Source of the DNA: Cryptoclostridium sp036644995
GTDB lineage: Bacteria; Bacillota; Dehalobacteriia; UBA7702
Direction of reading: 5' to 3'
Length of the DNA stretch: 64,000 nucleotides
Assembly: GCA_036644995.1 (NCBI GenBank)
Contig: JAVXOZ010000002.1
Coordinates: 1-64,000, forward strand
Of the stretch, positions 33,042 to 42,431 are shown one piece after another. Under the pieces are notes generated by a model, which did no database searches, was not told the origin of the DNA, and saw only the letters and a program-made list of their open reading frames with translations. A program made the position numbers and the translations under genes. How positions within the stretch are numbered: the stretch's first letter is position 1; each line of letters begins with the position of its first letter.

Positions 33042-34049
33042 ATGAAAGCATCGTTAAAAATTGATAAGGGCGAAATATTTAATCGCTCCACACTACTGGA
33101 TTTAATTGCTATAATAGTTGGCTCTGCCCTGTGGGTAATTGCGGTGGATGCCATTGTTATGCCCAATGGTTTGTTATCCGGTGGGTTTACCGGTATAGCT
33201 ATTATGCTGAATTATAAATTTAGCTTTTTTCCCGTTTCCCTTGTGGTATTTTTAATGAATATACCTATTTTGCTTTGGGCATTTAAGGAGATTAACCTAA
33301 GGTTTGTTTGCTATTCTCTCCTTGGTGTTACGTTGCAATCCATCTTTTTGGAATTATTTAAAGGTATGCCTTCATACACCAATAATGTTTTGATGGCGTG
33401 TATTTTTGGGGGTTTGATAGCAGGGCTTGGTGCCGGGCTTATTATCCGCCGCCGTGGTTCCAGTGGTGGTATGGATGTTTTGGGTATTGTTATAAAAAAG
33501 CGTTATGCTTTTAGCGTGGGCACTGTGGGCACGGCTTTTAATGCTGTTATTATTGGTGTATCTTCACTTTTATATGGTATTGAAATTGCCATGTATACCT
33601 TTATTTTCATAGCGGTATGTAATTATGCCACGGATAAAACCATTGAAGGCATAAGTAAACGTTACACAGCCATGATAATTTGCGAAAAACCAGATGAAAT
33701 GAAAATGGCTATTTTCCAACGGATACACAGGGGTTTAACCTTTATTCATGGTACAGGTGCTTTTTCCGGTGTTCGGCGGCAGATAATTTATTGCGTGGTA
33801 AATCAGTATGAACTGGCAACGTTAAAGCAAGTAATTTATGATATTGATGATAAAGCTTTTATGACATTATCTGAAACCACCGAGGTTTACGGTTCTTTCA
33901 AAAAGAAAGGAGCCATGAGTTTAGAGGCACTAAAAGCTGTGGAACAGGAAAATATAGAGGATATATTGGCTCCTCGGAAACCCAAAGACCCCGGCAGCAA
34001 GGATATAGCTTCTGTAACCCTAAAAGAGGACGATGTGAGTTTGAAATAA
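33042..34049 (+). CDS. YitT family membrane protein
   Basis: The 335-residue protein has five or six membrane helices (about 20-210) with the family motif MPNGLLSGGFTGIAIML and a second GGLIAGLGAGLIIRRRGSSG. A cytoplasmic C-terminal DUF2179 domain (about 215-285; HGTGAFSGVRRQIIYCVVNQ) follows. YitT proteins are widespread in Bacillota, with no agreed substrate. The last 50 or so residues are extra and charged. ATG follows a modest GAGG. A strong terminator lies 14 bases after the stop. Confidence 0.92.
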   Translation: MKASLKIDKGEIFNRSTLLDLIAIIVGSALWVIAVDAIVMPNGLLSGGFTGIAIMLNYKFSFFPVSLVVFLMNIPILLWAFKEINLRFVCYSLLGVTLQSIFLELFKGMPSYTNNVLMACIFGGLIAGLGAGLIIRRRGSSGGMDVLGIVIKKRYAFSVGTVGTAFNAVIIGVSSLLYGIEIAMYTFIFIAVCNYATDKTIEGISKRYTAMIICEKPDEMKMAIFQRIHRGLTFIHGTGAFSGVRRQIIYCVVNQYELATLKQVIYDIDDKAFMTLSETTEVYGSFKKKGAMSLEALKAVEQENIEDILAPRKPKDPGSKDIASVTLKEDDVSLK

Positions 34050-34062
34050 AAGTGTATTTTAG

Positions 34063-34106
34063 TGCCCCTAAGCCACTGTTTGGTTGTGGCTTGGGGGGCA
34101 TTTTTT
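34063..34106 (+). terminator. Rho-independent terminator
   Basis: TGCCCC and AAGCCAC (34063-34076) pair with GTGGCTT and GGGGCA (34086-34100), followed by six T. It ends the YitT transcript before the convergent ACT-domain gene. Confidence 0.85.
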
Positions 34107-34113
34107 ACTTTAA

Positions 34114-34482
34114 TTATTCAACAATAATGTAGTTTTCATCTTCCAAGGTATTTAAGGCAGTGCTTAGGTGGTCTTGCTTTACGAAAAAATAATCTGTATT
34201 AAAGGTGGAAATTACAAATATGGGGATATCTTCAGCAGCTAAAATAGAGGATATCCGTGAAATAATGCCGATGGCGGAAAAATCCAAATCCCCACAAACC
34301 TTCAGCCCCCGCCAGTTTGGTTCTTCACTATTGGTAATGGTGGGAGTGCTTTCGGTTTTGCAAACTAAAGAAATTTCATCATCGGTTTGGGCAATAAAGG
34401 TAAATTCATCCTCTAAATTTGCCAGGGATATATCATCAATTTTGGCAACGGTAAATAAATATGGCAATAATTGAATATTCAT
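34114..34482 (-). CDS. ACT domain-containing protein
   Basis: ATG 34482 (MNIQLLPYLFTVAKIDD) follows AAAGGAGCTATC and is preferred to an upstream in-frame start. The 122-residue protein consists of tandem ACT-like folds of the CASTOR type: a first part to about residue 58 and a second with LKVCGDLDFSAIGIISRISS and LAAEDIPIFVISTFNTDYFF. ACT domains sense small ligands, often amino acids. Stand-alone proteins of this type have no assigned target. The gene is 65 bp downstream of the DUF2284 fusion and may share its transcript. Confidence 0.82.
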   Translation of the reverse strand: MNIQLLPYLFTVAKIDDISLANLEDEFTFIAQTDDEISLVCKTESTPTITNSEEPNWRGLKVCGDLDFSAIGIISRISSILAAEDIPIFVISTFNTDYFFVKQDHLSTALNTLEDENYIIVE

Positions 34483-34547
34483 GATAGCTCCTTTATTATT
34501 AAAATAATTCTGTCTTTTAGGTGTTTTTAATTTAGGTAGCAAAAATT

Positions 34548-35804
34548 TTATTCCAGAAGTAAAAGACCAAAATATTTTACAAATTCTGTTTTATCTTTTC
34601 GGGTTTCCATGGTGTAGCCTTGGGCACGTACTGTGGCAAAAACATCTATACCTGCACTTTCCATTGAGGGACGGGTGGCAGTGCATTTTTTGGGTGGCTT
34701 GGGCATTTTGCATTCGGTGCAAATGGAGCAAGGCCCTGCCCAGTAGGCAAAGGCTTTATAAAAACCTGCTTTAAAGGCTATTTTTTCGTTTCTTAACATT
34801 AATTTTTGAAAATCAGCGGTGGGTGGTTCGCCCTCAATGAGCAAGGCTTGGGAATAGGTGGATAGTTTGGCTGCTGTTTCCTCATAAGTGGGGCTCAAGG
34901 GTGGGCAGCATTTATCCCCATAGGAGGAACAACCGAAGCGGCAGTGGTCTTTTACCCAATCTGCGGTTACCACGTCCTGTACATCTATGATTTTCATATC
35001 TGTAATTTTATCGCATTTTAAAAGTGCAATCAACCGCTGTTCTTTGGTATATGCCAAAGAATCCAAGTCCTCTTGGTTTTTAGCCGCAATTATTACCCCA
35101 AAGCCCGTGGATAGAGGTATTAGGGGTGTGGTTAAAATATTTTTGGCAGTAAGCTCTTGGATAATTTGGGCTATGGGGGGCATTTTTTCTTTTTTACCGC
35201 TACAATAGCGTCGCAAAGCGTTGATGGAGCTTGCTGCGGTGTCTATTTCTGCAAATTCCCCCATAATAACTAAAAATCCATGGTTATCCAAGGTTTTTAA
35301 TTCCTCAAGGTAATTTTCCTCGGCTAAAATTAAACTGTGATTTTCACTTTGTCCAAAAGTGAGATTTTTGTGTTCTGTGGTAAATATTTCGTTAAATAAA
35401 GGCATTGCGGTGGCGTTTTTTCCTGTGCCCTTTAAAGATGTTGAAGTGAAATAGGCTAACAGTTTTTCTCCTAAAAATAATTGGGGAGTTTCACGGGTTA
35501 AGAGATTTTCACCCAGATAAAAGTGGCTTTTTTTATCCAAATATTTGGCGGATACCGGGGTGTTGTAAATATAGCCTTCCCCCATGCCAATAAGCCCCAA
35601 TTTACTTAGGGTTACCAAAAATAAGTGGGTGGCTTTTTCATCGTACCCTATTAGTGCAGGTATTTTAATTTCTTCAATGCCGTTGGTTAAAATGGTGAAA
35701 AGCTCTTTTTTAACAGCAATATCCAAAATCTCCCCATAGCCAAAGCCTTGGGCTATTTCTGAAAGATAATCAAAATCGTCTTGTTGTAAATCATATTTAA
35801 TCAT
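34548..35804 (-). CDS. DUF2284 metal-binding protein fused to a methyltransferase-type dimerisation domain
   Basis: The 418-residue protein has two parts. The N-terminal 100 or so residues (FGYGEILDIAVKKELFTILT and LSKLGLIGMGEGYIYNTPVS) look like the winged-helix dimerisation domain of O-methyltransferases. The C-terminal 150 or so form DUF2284, with cysteines in HCRFGCSSYGDKCCPP and WAGPCSICTECKMPKPPKKC that probably bind a metal or iron-sulfur cluster. The middle segment lacks a clear SAM-binding glycine motif, so methyl transfer is doubtful. DUF2284 function is unknown. The combination is uncommon in my experience. Confidence 0.7.
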   Translation of the reverse strand: MIKYDLQQDDFDYLSEIAQGFGYGEILDIAVKKELFTILTNGIEEIKIPALIGYDEKATHLFLVTLSKLGLIGMGEGYIYNTPVSAKYLDKKSHFYLGENLLTRETPQLFLGEKLLAYFTSTSLKGTGKNATAMPLFNEIFTTEHKNLTFGQSENHSLILAEENYLEELKTLDNHGFLVIMGEFAEIDTAASSINALRRYCSGKKEKMPPIAQIIQELTAKNILTTPLIPLSTGFGVIIAAKNQEDLDSLAYTKEQRLIALLKCDKITDMKIIDVQDVVTADWVKDHCRFGCSSYGDKCCPPLSPTYEETAAKLSTYSQALLIEGEPPTADFQKLMLRNEKIAFKAGFYKAFAYWAGPCSICTECKMPKPPKKCTATRPSMESAGIDVFATVRAQGYTMETRKDKTEFVKYFGLLLLE

Positions 35805-35893
35805 TTATTGTACCTTTAATTGTTTCAAATAATTGTTTTAAAGTTGGTTAAAGTGCTTGGCTAAATTAGGGATAAACGGTTGTTTTATCCCTT

Positions 35894-36052
35894 AGGCTGT
35901 AGATAAAGTCTGATATTCGGCAAAATCCCTTCCCATCCACTGTTTATGTACATCTAAGTACACTGCACAGTGGCTGCTCAGGGAGTTTTGCCGAATCTAA
36001 GTCTTTCTTAACAGCCTGTCATCTTGGCAAAAACTATGTTTTTGACAATCTG
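35894..36052 (+). repeat. Palindromic intergenic element, copy F
   Basis: Left arm AGGCTGTAGATAAAGTC, the core GTTTATGTACATCTAAGTAC, right arm ending CTTTCTTAACAGCCT and a degenerate second stem-loop. Immediately to its left is the hairpin AGGGATAAA...TTTTATCCCT. It fills most of the gap between the DUF2284 gene and gyrB. Confidence 0.87.
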
Positions 36053-36228
36053 AGGTTTTTATGAAATAAAAACTATAAATTATTATACTCTTTATATGTT
36101 GATTCTGTCAATTTATTAGGTGAATAAGTTGGAATTCAGTGAAAACCAAAAAAATTTACATTGGAATGTAAAAACATAGGGTAGATTTTTTGACCGATAA
36201 AACACATAAATTCAGAGCCGTTTAAGCC

Positions 36229-36257
36229 TTGTTTTTTGCCTTTTCTTATGGTAAAAT
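36229..36257 (+). promoter_or_regulatory. gyrB promoter
   Basis: TTGTTT (36229-36234), a 17-bp spacer and TAAAAT (36252-36257), about 58 bases before the gyrB start. Confidence 0.6.
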
Positions 36258-36315
36258 ATATGTATAAATATTTTAGGGCGTTTAAGCTGTATAAATGAAC
36301 GCAAAAGGAGGAAAT

Positions 36316-38235
36316 ATGCCGGAACAAAACGTAGAATCATATGATGCCAGTCAGATTCAGGTTCTGGAAGGACTGGAAGCAGTGCGTGTACGCCCCAGTA
36401 TGTACATTGGTAATACAGGGATACGTGGACTTCATCATCTGGTCTATGAAATTGTGGATAACAGCATTGACGAAGCCTTGGCAGGGTTTTGCGATGAAAT
36501 TTTAGTTATTATAAATGAAGATAAAAGTATTACCGTTAGAGATAACGGCCGTGGTATCCCTGTGGATATTCACGAAAAATCCGGTAGACCCGCTGTGGAG
36601 GTTGCTTTAACCGTGCTCCATGCAGGTGGTAAATTTGGCGGCGGCGGATACAAGGTTTCCGGCGGTTTGCACGGTGTTGGTATGTCTGTGGTTAATGCCC
36701 TTTCGGAATGGCTTACGGTGAAGGTTTCCCGTGATGGTAAAATTCATTATCAAGCCTATAAAAGAGGGGTACCCCAAGGTGATGTTAAAGTTATTGGCAA
36801 AACCAAAGAAACAGGTACGGAAATTACCTTTTTACCCGATGACCAAATTTTTGATGTGGATACCATGGATTTTCAAAAGGATATCCTCATTCCCCGCATT
36901 CGGGAGCTGGCTTATCTTAATAAAGGCATTAAAATAAGAGTAAAAGATGAGCGTGATAATACCGACCAAATGTTTCATTTTGAAGGTGGTATTGCGGATT
37001 TTGTGGTTTATATCAACCGCAATAAGGAAACACTCCATGCCCCTATTTGTTATGATACCAAAAAAGATAATTTCGAGGCAGAATTTGCCATTCAATATAA
37101 TGTAAGCTATTCGGAAAATCTATTATCTTACGCCAATAATATCCATACCCAAGAAGGTGGCACCCACGAAACCGGGTTTAAATCCGCCTTAACCCGTGTG
37201 GTTAACGATTTTGCCCGTCGCAACAACTTTTTAAAAGAAAAGGATTCCAACCTTGGTGGTGAAGATATTCGTGAAGGGCTAACCGCTGTTATCAGTGTTA
37301 AGGTTTTAGACCCTCAATTTGAAGGACAAACCAAAACCAAGCTGGGAAACTCCGAATTTAAAGGCTATGTTGAAGCCATGGTGGGTGAAGCACTCAATAC
37401 CTTTTTTGAGGAAAATCCCGCTGTGGGCAAAAAAATTGTGGAAAAAGCTACCCAAGCTTTCAGAGCCAGAGAAGCCGCCAGAAAAGCAAGGGAACTTACC
37501 CGTAACACCAATGCTTTGGAAAAAAGCAGCTTGCCGGGTAAATTAGCGGATTGCTCCGATAAAGACCCCCAAAAGTGCGAATTGTTCATTGTGGAAGGAG
37601 ACTCCGCCGGTGGTTCTGCCAAACAGGGCAGAAACCCCAAAATCCAAGCAATTTTGCCCTTGCGTGGTAAAATTATCAATGTGGAAAAAGCCAGATTGGA
37701 TAAAGTTTTAAATAACGAAGAAATTCGTGCGATGATAACCGCTATGGGAACGGGAATTGGTGAAGATTTCGATTTAACCAAGGCTCGTTACCGCAAACTG
37801 GTAATTATGACAGATGCCGATGTGGACGGTGCACATATCCGCACATTGCTCCTTACCTTTTTCTTCCGCCATATGCGCAAACTTATAGAAGCAGGGTATG
37901 TATACATTGCTCAACCGCCCCTTTATCGTTTGCGGAGGGGTAAATCTTCCCGCTATGTATTTGATGATGCAGAGCTGGAAAAAGTGAAATTAGAGTGGGG
38001 TAAATCTGAAAATATAGATGTTTCACGCTTTAAAGGTCTTGGTGAAATGGATCCCCATGAGCTTTGGGAAACCACCATGGACCCGGATAACCGCATGATG
38101 CAAGTGGTGAATTTGGAAGATGAAAATTCCCTCCTTGCTGATGAAATGTTTACCATCCTCATGGGTGAAAAGGTAGAACCCCGCCGTGAATTTATTACTG
38201 CCAATGCTCGTTATGTTGAAAATCTCGATATTTAA
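36316..38235 (+). CDS. gyrB: DNA gyrase subunit B
   Basis: GyrB supplies the ATPase of DNA gyrase, which introduces negative supercoils. ATG 36316 follows AAAGGAGG by 5 nt; an in-frame ATG 21 bases upstream lies before that site and is unlikely. The 639-residue product has the GHKL ATP site (EIVDNSIDEALAG, GGLHGVGMSVVNALS), the TOPRIM domain (VEGDSAGGSAKQGR, DADVDGAHIRTLLLTFFFR) and the C-terminal GyrA-interacting tail. It is 21 bp upstream of gyrA. Confidence 0.98.
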   Translation: MPEQNVESYDASQIQVLEGLEAVRVRPSMYIGNTGIRGLHHLVYEIVDNSIDEALAGFCDEILVIINEDKSITVRDNGRGIPVDIHEKSGRPAVEVALTVLHAGGKFGGGGYKVSGGLHGVGMSVVNALSEWLTVKVSRDGKIHYQAYKRGVPQGDVKVIGKTKETGTEITFLPDDQIFDVDTMDFQKDILIPRIRELAYLNKGIKIRVKDERDNTDQMFHFEGGIADFVVYINRNKETLHAPICYDTKKDNFEAEFAIQYNVSYSENLLSYANNIHTQEGGTHETGFKSALTRVVNDFARRNNFLKEKDSNLGGEDIREGLTAVISVKVLDPQFEGQTKTKLGNSEFKGYVEAMVGEALNTFFEENPAVGKKIVEKATQAFRAREAARKARELTRNTNALEKSSLPGKLADCSDKDPQKCELFIVEGDSAGGSAKQGRNPKIQAILPLRGKIINVEKARLDKVLNNEEIRAMITAMGTGIGEDFDLTKARYRKLVIMTDADVDGAHIRTLLLTFFFRHMRKLIEAGYVYIAQPPLYRLRRGKSSRYVFDDAELEKVKLEWGKSENIDVSRFKGLGEMDPHELWETTMDPDNRMMQVVNLEDENSLLADEMFTILMGEKVEPRREFITANARYVENLDI

Positions 38236-38256
38236 GAAAGGGAGATAAATTAGAAA

Positions 38257-40776
38257 ATGTCTGAAGAACATGAAATTAATAAAAATACCTTTCCTGTTAA
38301 TATCGAAGAGGAAATGAAAAAATCTTATATAGATTACGCCATGAGCGTTATTGTGGGACGTGCCTTGCCCGATGTGCGTGATGGTTTAAAACCCGTACAT
38401 CGCCGCATACTTTTCTCCATGTTTGAAAACGGTATCACCCATGATAAACCCCATAAAAAATCCGCCCGTATCGTCGGTGATACCATGGGTAAATATCACC
38501 CCCATGGTGATACATCCATTTACGATGCCATGGTGCGTATGGCTCAGGATTTTGCCATTCGTTATCCTTTGGTGGACGGCCACGGAAACTTTGGCTCTGT
38601 GGATGGTGACTCCGCTGCGGCTATGCGTTATACCGAAGCCCGCTTATCCAAAATCAGTTTGGAAATGATGGCGGATATCAATAAAGAAACCGTGGATTTT
38701 ATACCAAACTATGATGAATGTGAGCGTGAGCCTGCGGTTTTACCTGCAAAAATACCTGCTCTTTTAGTTAACGGTTCCTCGGGTATTGCGGTGGGTATGG
38801 CAACTAATATACCCCCACATAATCTTTGTGAAGTGATAAATGGCTTAGATGCCTTGATGGACAACCCCGATATAGAAATTGCGGAATTAATGCAATATAT
38901 CAAAGGTCCTGATTTTCCCACCTATGGTTGCATTATGGGTAAAAAAGGCATATCTGATGCCTATCTTACAGGCCGTGGTACTGTGCGTGTGCGTGGTAAA
39001 GCCCATGTGGAAGAAATGGATAACGGCAAATCACGCATTGTTATAACCGAGCTGCCGTATCAGGTAAATAAAAAGAATCTGGTTGAAAACATAGCATCTT
39101 TGGCCAGAGATAAAAAAATAGACGGAATTACAGATTTAAGAGATGAGAGCGATAGAAACGGTATGCGTGTGGTTTTGGAACTCCGCCGTGATGTTGTGCC
39201 CCAAATACTTTTAAATCAACTTTACAAACATACACAGCTTCAAGATAGCTTTGGCATTATTATGCTGGCTCTTGTTGGTGGTGAACCCAAGGTTTTAAAC
39301 TTGAAAGAGGTTTTACAGGAATATGTAAAGCATCAAATAGAGGTTGTGACCCGCCGCTGTATATTCGATTTGAAAAAGGCCAAAGACCGTTTGGAAATTG
39401 TGGAAGGCTTGAAAATAGCTTTGGATAACATTGATGAGGTTATCCGCATTATCAAAGCTTCCCGTGATAAATCCGTGGCAAAAACTGCTTTAATGGATGC
39501 CTTTGGCTTCAGTGAACGTCAATCTCAGCACATATTGGAAATGCAGCTTCAACGCTTAACAGGGTTGGAACGTGAAAAAATAGAAGCGGAATTGGCGGAA
39601 TTAAGAAAAACCATTGCTTGGTTGGAAGATGTAATTGCCAACGAACAAATGGTAATTGATATTATTAAAGAAGATTTGGCACGTATTAAAGAAAAATATG
39701 GCGATGAACGCCGCACCGAGCTAATGCACGATGCCCGTGATTTGGATATTGAAGATTTAATTGCCGAAGAAGATATGGTGGTTACCATTACCAAAAGCGG
39801 CTATATTAAACGGTTAAACCCCAATGTTTATCGCAGTCAACGCCGTGGTGGTAAAGGTGTGGCAGGTATGGCAACCAAAGCAGAGGACTATTTGGAAAGT
39901 CTGTTTATTGCCTCCACCCACGATTACCTTATGGTATTTACGGAAAAAGGCAGGGTGTTCCGGTTAAAGGTTCACGAGATTCCCGAATCCGGCAGAACTT
40001 CTAAAGGAACTGCCATTATTAATTTGGTTAACCTCAGTGGTGACGATAAGGTTAAAACCATCTTCCCACTTTCAGATTTTAATGATGAACGCTTTCTTTT
40101 GATGGTTACTATGAAGGGTCTTGTTAAAAAAACACCGCTGAAGGAATACGATTCCAATCGCCGTGACGGTATTATGGGTATATCCTTAAACGATGGGGAT
40201 AGCCTACTTGGAGTGCGACTAATTGAATCCGGTGACGAAATTATGCTCAGCACCAAACGTGGGTTTTCCATTCGCTTTACCGAAAGTGAAGTTCGCAAAG
40301 TTAGCCGTGTAAGTAAAGGTGTGCGTGGTATTCGCTTGGGTGTTGATGATATTTTGGTAAGTATGGATGTTATTAATCCCGATGAAGCCCAAGACCAATA
40401 TGTGCTTTGTGTTTCGGAAAATGGCTTTGGCAAACGCACCAAATTATCGGAATACAGCCTTGTGCATCGTGATGGCAAAGGAATTTATACCCTAAAGGTA
40501 ACAAATAAAACAGGGCTGGTTGCAGGGATAAGAGTGGTAAATGAAGATCAGGAATTGATGTTTATCAGCCGTGAAGGTATTGTTATCCGCACCCGTGTTT
40601 CTGAAATTCCCGTTATCGGCAGAAATACCCAAGGTGTTACCATTATGCGTGTAAATGGTGAAGATACAGTTAAATCCTTGGCTATTGTGGTAAATGAAGC
40701 TGATGAAGTAGTGGAAAAAATAGAAGCCAAAGAAGGCTCTAAAGAAGTTTCTAAAGATGATGTAAAAGAAGATTAA
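38257..40776 (+). CDS. gyrA: DNA gyrase subunit A
   Basis: GyrA cleaves and rejoins DNA in the gyrase A2B2 complex. The 839-residue protein shows ALPDVRDGLKPVHRRILFSM, the catalytic tyrosine (Tyr125) in AMRYTEARLSK and the GyrA box QRRGGKG that marks gyrase rather than topoisomerase IV. The quinolone-resistance region reads HPHGDTSIYD, with threonine (Thr86) where E. coli has Ser83, a natural variant in many Clostridia. The C-terminal end is acidic and Lys/Glu-rich. Confidence 0.98.
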   Translation: MSEEHEINKNTFPVNIEEEMKKSYIDYAMSVIVGRALPDVRDGLKPVHRRILFSMFENGITHDKPHKKSARIVGDTMGKYHPHGDTSIYDAMVRMAQDFAIRYPLVDGHGNFGSVDGDSAAAMRYTEARLSKISLEMMADINKETVDFIPNYDECEREPAVLPAKIPALLVNGSSGIAVGMATNIPPHNLCEVINGLDALMDNPDIEIAELMQYIKGPDFPTYGCIMGKKGISDAYLTGRGTVRVRGKAHVEEMDNGKSRIVITELPYQVNKKNLVENIASLARDKKIDGITDLRDESDRNGMRVVLELRRDVVPQILLNQLYKHTQLQDSFGIIMLALVGGEPKVLNLKEVLQEYVKHQIEVVTRRCIFDLKKAKDRLEIVEGLKIALDNIDEVIRIIKASRDKSVAKTALMDAFGFSERQSQHILEMQLQRLTGLEREKIEAELAELRKTIAWLEDVIANEQMVIDIIKEDLARIKEKYGDERRTELMHDARDLDIEDLIAEEDMVVTITKSGYIKRLNPNVYRSQRRGGKGVAGMATKAEDYLESLFIASTHDYLMVFTEKGRVFRLKVHEIPESGRTSKGTAIINLVNLSGDDKVKTIFPLSDFNDERFLLMVTMKGLVKKTPLKEYDSNRRDGIMGISLNDGDSLLGVRLIESGDEIMLSTKRGFSIRFTESEVRKVSRVSKGVRGIRLGVDDILVSMDVINPDEAQDQYVLCVSENGFGKRTKLSEYSLVHRDGKGIYTLKVTNKTGLVAGIRVVNEDQELMFISREGIVIRTRVSEIPVIGRNTQGVTIMRVNGEDTVKSLAIVVNEADEVVEKIEAKEGSKEVSKDDVKED

Positions 40777-40784
40777 TTAAAAAT

Positions 40785-40820
40785 AATAAGGCTGCTGTTA
40801 TCGGTAGCCTTATTTCGGTT
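40785..40820 (+). terminator. gyrBA terminator
   Basis: AATAAGGCT (40785-40793) pairs with AGCCTTATT (40806-40814), followed by TCGGTTTTC. Confidence 0.75.
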
Positions 40821-41000
40821 TTCAAAAAAGTTAAACAAAAAAATCTAAAGGTGCTGAGGATAGCATAAATAACTGCATATATTAACTTAATATATTAAGT
40901 TATACTGTTTTCATCTTGGATTTTGGTGCTTTACTTTTTTGTGGCAGGTTCTCTTTATCTACCTCATAAAAAGCCCCATAGTTGTGATTAAGGAGTGTTT

Positions 41001-42191
41001 ATGAAGAAATTAAGCGATATGGGTATATCAAAGCAAATTATTTTCTATATATTATTAGGAGTGTCAGCCGTTGCATTTTTCTACTATATAGGTAATATTT
41101 ATGCAGGGCTGGGCTGGTTGGCACAGGTTGCCAAACCTATTATTTATGGTCTGTCCTTTGCTTTTATTCTTAATGTTTTAATGTGCCCCATAGAACGGCG
41201 AATTTTTGAACCTTTGGCTCGTAAAAGTAAATTTATGGCAATGGTTAAGCGACCATTTTCCATTGTTGCCACGTTTTTGGTATTATTGGGAATTTTGGCT
41301 TTGGTGTTCCTTTTGGTATTGCCACGGTTTGTGGATAGCATTATATCTTTGGCTTCCTATTTGCCTAAATATATTGAGGATTTTGCTGTTGCCCTCAATA
41401 AAACGCTGTCGTTTTATGGTTTTAAAGGTATGGCGCATTTAGATTGGGAAAGCATAATGAGCTATGGCATGAGCTTTATTGGTCAAGTTACTGCGGCTAT
41501 AAAACAAACAGTGCCGGAAATTTTAAATTTCACCGTTGGTGTTACCTCCGGGGTTATTACTGTTTGCTTTGGCTTTATTTTTGCTTTTTATATGTTGGCA
41601 CAAAAAGAAACACTTTTAATAAAGACCCAAAGTTTTATGAAGGCTTATTTGCCTGAAAAAATCAACGAAAAAGTTTTTTATGTTTCCTCAATAACCAATG
41701 AAACTTTTAAAAATTTTCTTGGTGGCCAATGTTTGGATTCCCTTTGTTTGGGACTTTTAACATTTATTACTTTAACCATTATTCAAATGCCATATGCTTT
41801 GGTTATAGCCGTTACCGTGGGGGTAACCAATATGATACCCATTGTGGGGCCGATTTTGGGCACCATACCCTGTGCTTTTATTATTTTGGTTATTAGCCCC
41901 ATAAAAGCTGTAATTTTAGTTATTACCATTATTGTTTTACAGCAGCTGGAAAGCAATCTTATTTACCCACGGATAGTTGGTGGACGTGTGGGCTTGGATG
42001 GGCTTTGGGTTTTAATGGCGGTGCTGGTGGGTGGTAACTTAGCAGGCTTAATGGGTATTATTTTAGGTGTGCCTATTTTTGCGGTATTGGGCAAAATAAT
42101 TGGCACAGATATGGAAAAACGTTTGGGTTATTGCGGCTGGGAGAAAAAACAGCCCAAAGAAAAAAAATCAAAACAAAAACCTGTTGCTTAA
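41001..42191 (+). CDS. AI-2E family transporter (PerM-like)
   Basis: ATG 41001 sits 5 nt after AAGGAG; a GTG two codons upstream overlaps that site. The 396-residue protein has about eight membrane helices, with the conserved VTNMIPIVGPILGTIPCAFI stretch (about 273-292) and a C-terminal QQLESNLIYPRIVGGRVGL typical of the AI-2E/PerM family. Members were named after putative autoinducer-2 export, but some are Na+/H+ antiporters, so the substrate is open. A basic tail (KEKKSKQKP) ends the protein. A gap follows 9 bases after the stop. Confidence 0.9.
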   Translation: MKKLSDMGISKQIIFYILLGVSAVAFFYYIGNIYAGLGWLAQVAKPIIYGLSFAFILNVLMCPIERRIFEPLARKSKFMAMVKRPFSIVATFLVLLGILALVFLLVLPRFVDSIISLASYLPKYIEDFAVALNKTLSFYGFKGMAHLDWESIMSYGMSFIGQVTAAIKQTVPEILNFTVGVTSGVITVCFGFIFAFYMLAQKETLLIKTQSFMKAYLPEKINEKVFYVSSITNETFKNFLGGQCLDSLCLGLLTFITLTIIQMPYALVIAVTVGVTNMIPIVGPILGTIPCAFIILVISPIKAVILVITIIVLQQLESNLIYPRIVGGRVGLDGLWVLMAVLVGGNLAGLMGIILGVPIFAVLGKIIGTDMEKRLGYCGWEKKQPKEKKSKQKPVA

Positions 42192-42200
42192 TTATTAAGG

Positions 42201-42300
42201 NNNNNNNNNNNNNNNNNNNNNNNNNNNNNNNNNNNNNNNNNNNNNNNNNNNNNNNNNNNNNNNNNNNNNNNNNNNNNNNNNNNNNNNNNNNNNNNNNNNN
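42201..42300. other. Assembly gap (100 N)
   Basis: Exactly 100 N between the AI-2E gene and the aminotransferase gene; any terminator or repeat there is hidden. Confidence 0.98.
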
Positions 42301-42431
42301 TTTTTTATAAACTGATTAAAATTATAATTTTTAATATTCGTGCATTATTTTAAAGTAATAGTGATATTTTCTATTGTCATATTTTGGCGAAAGGAGTATC
42401 ATATAATAAATAAACTTCGTGGAGGAATACG

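Noticed and set aside
36136..36327. 63-residue minus-strand frame upstream of gyrB
   Set aside because: It overlaps the gyrB promoter and start, and has no recognisable features.
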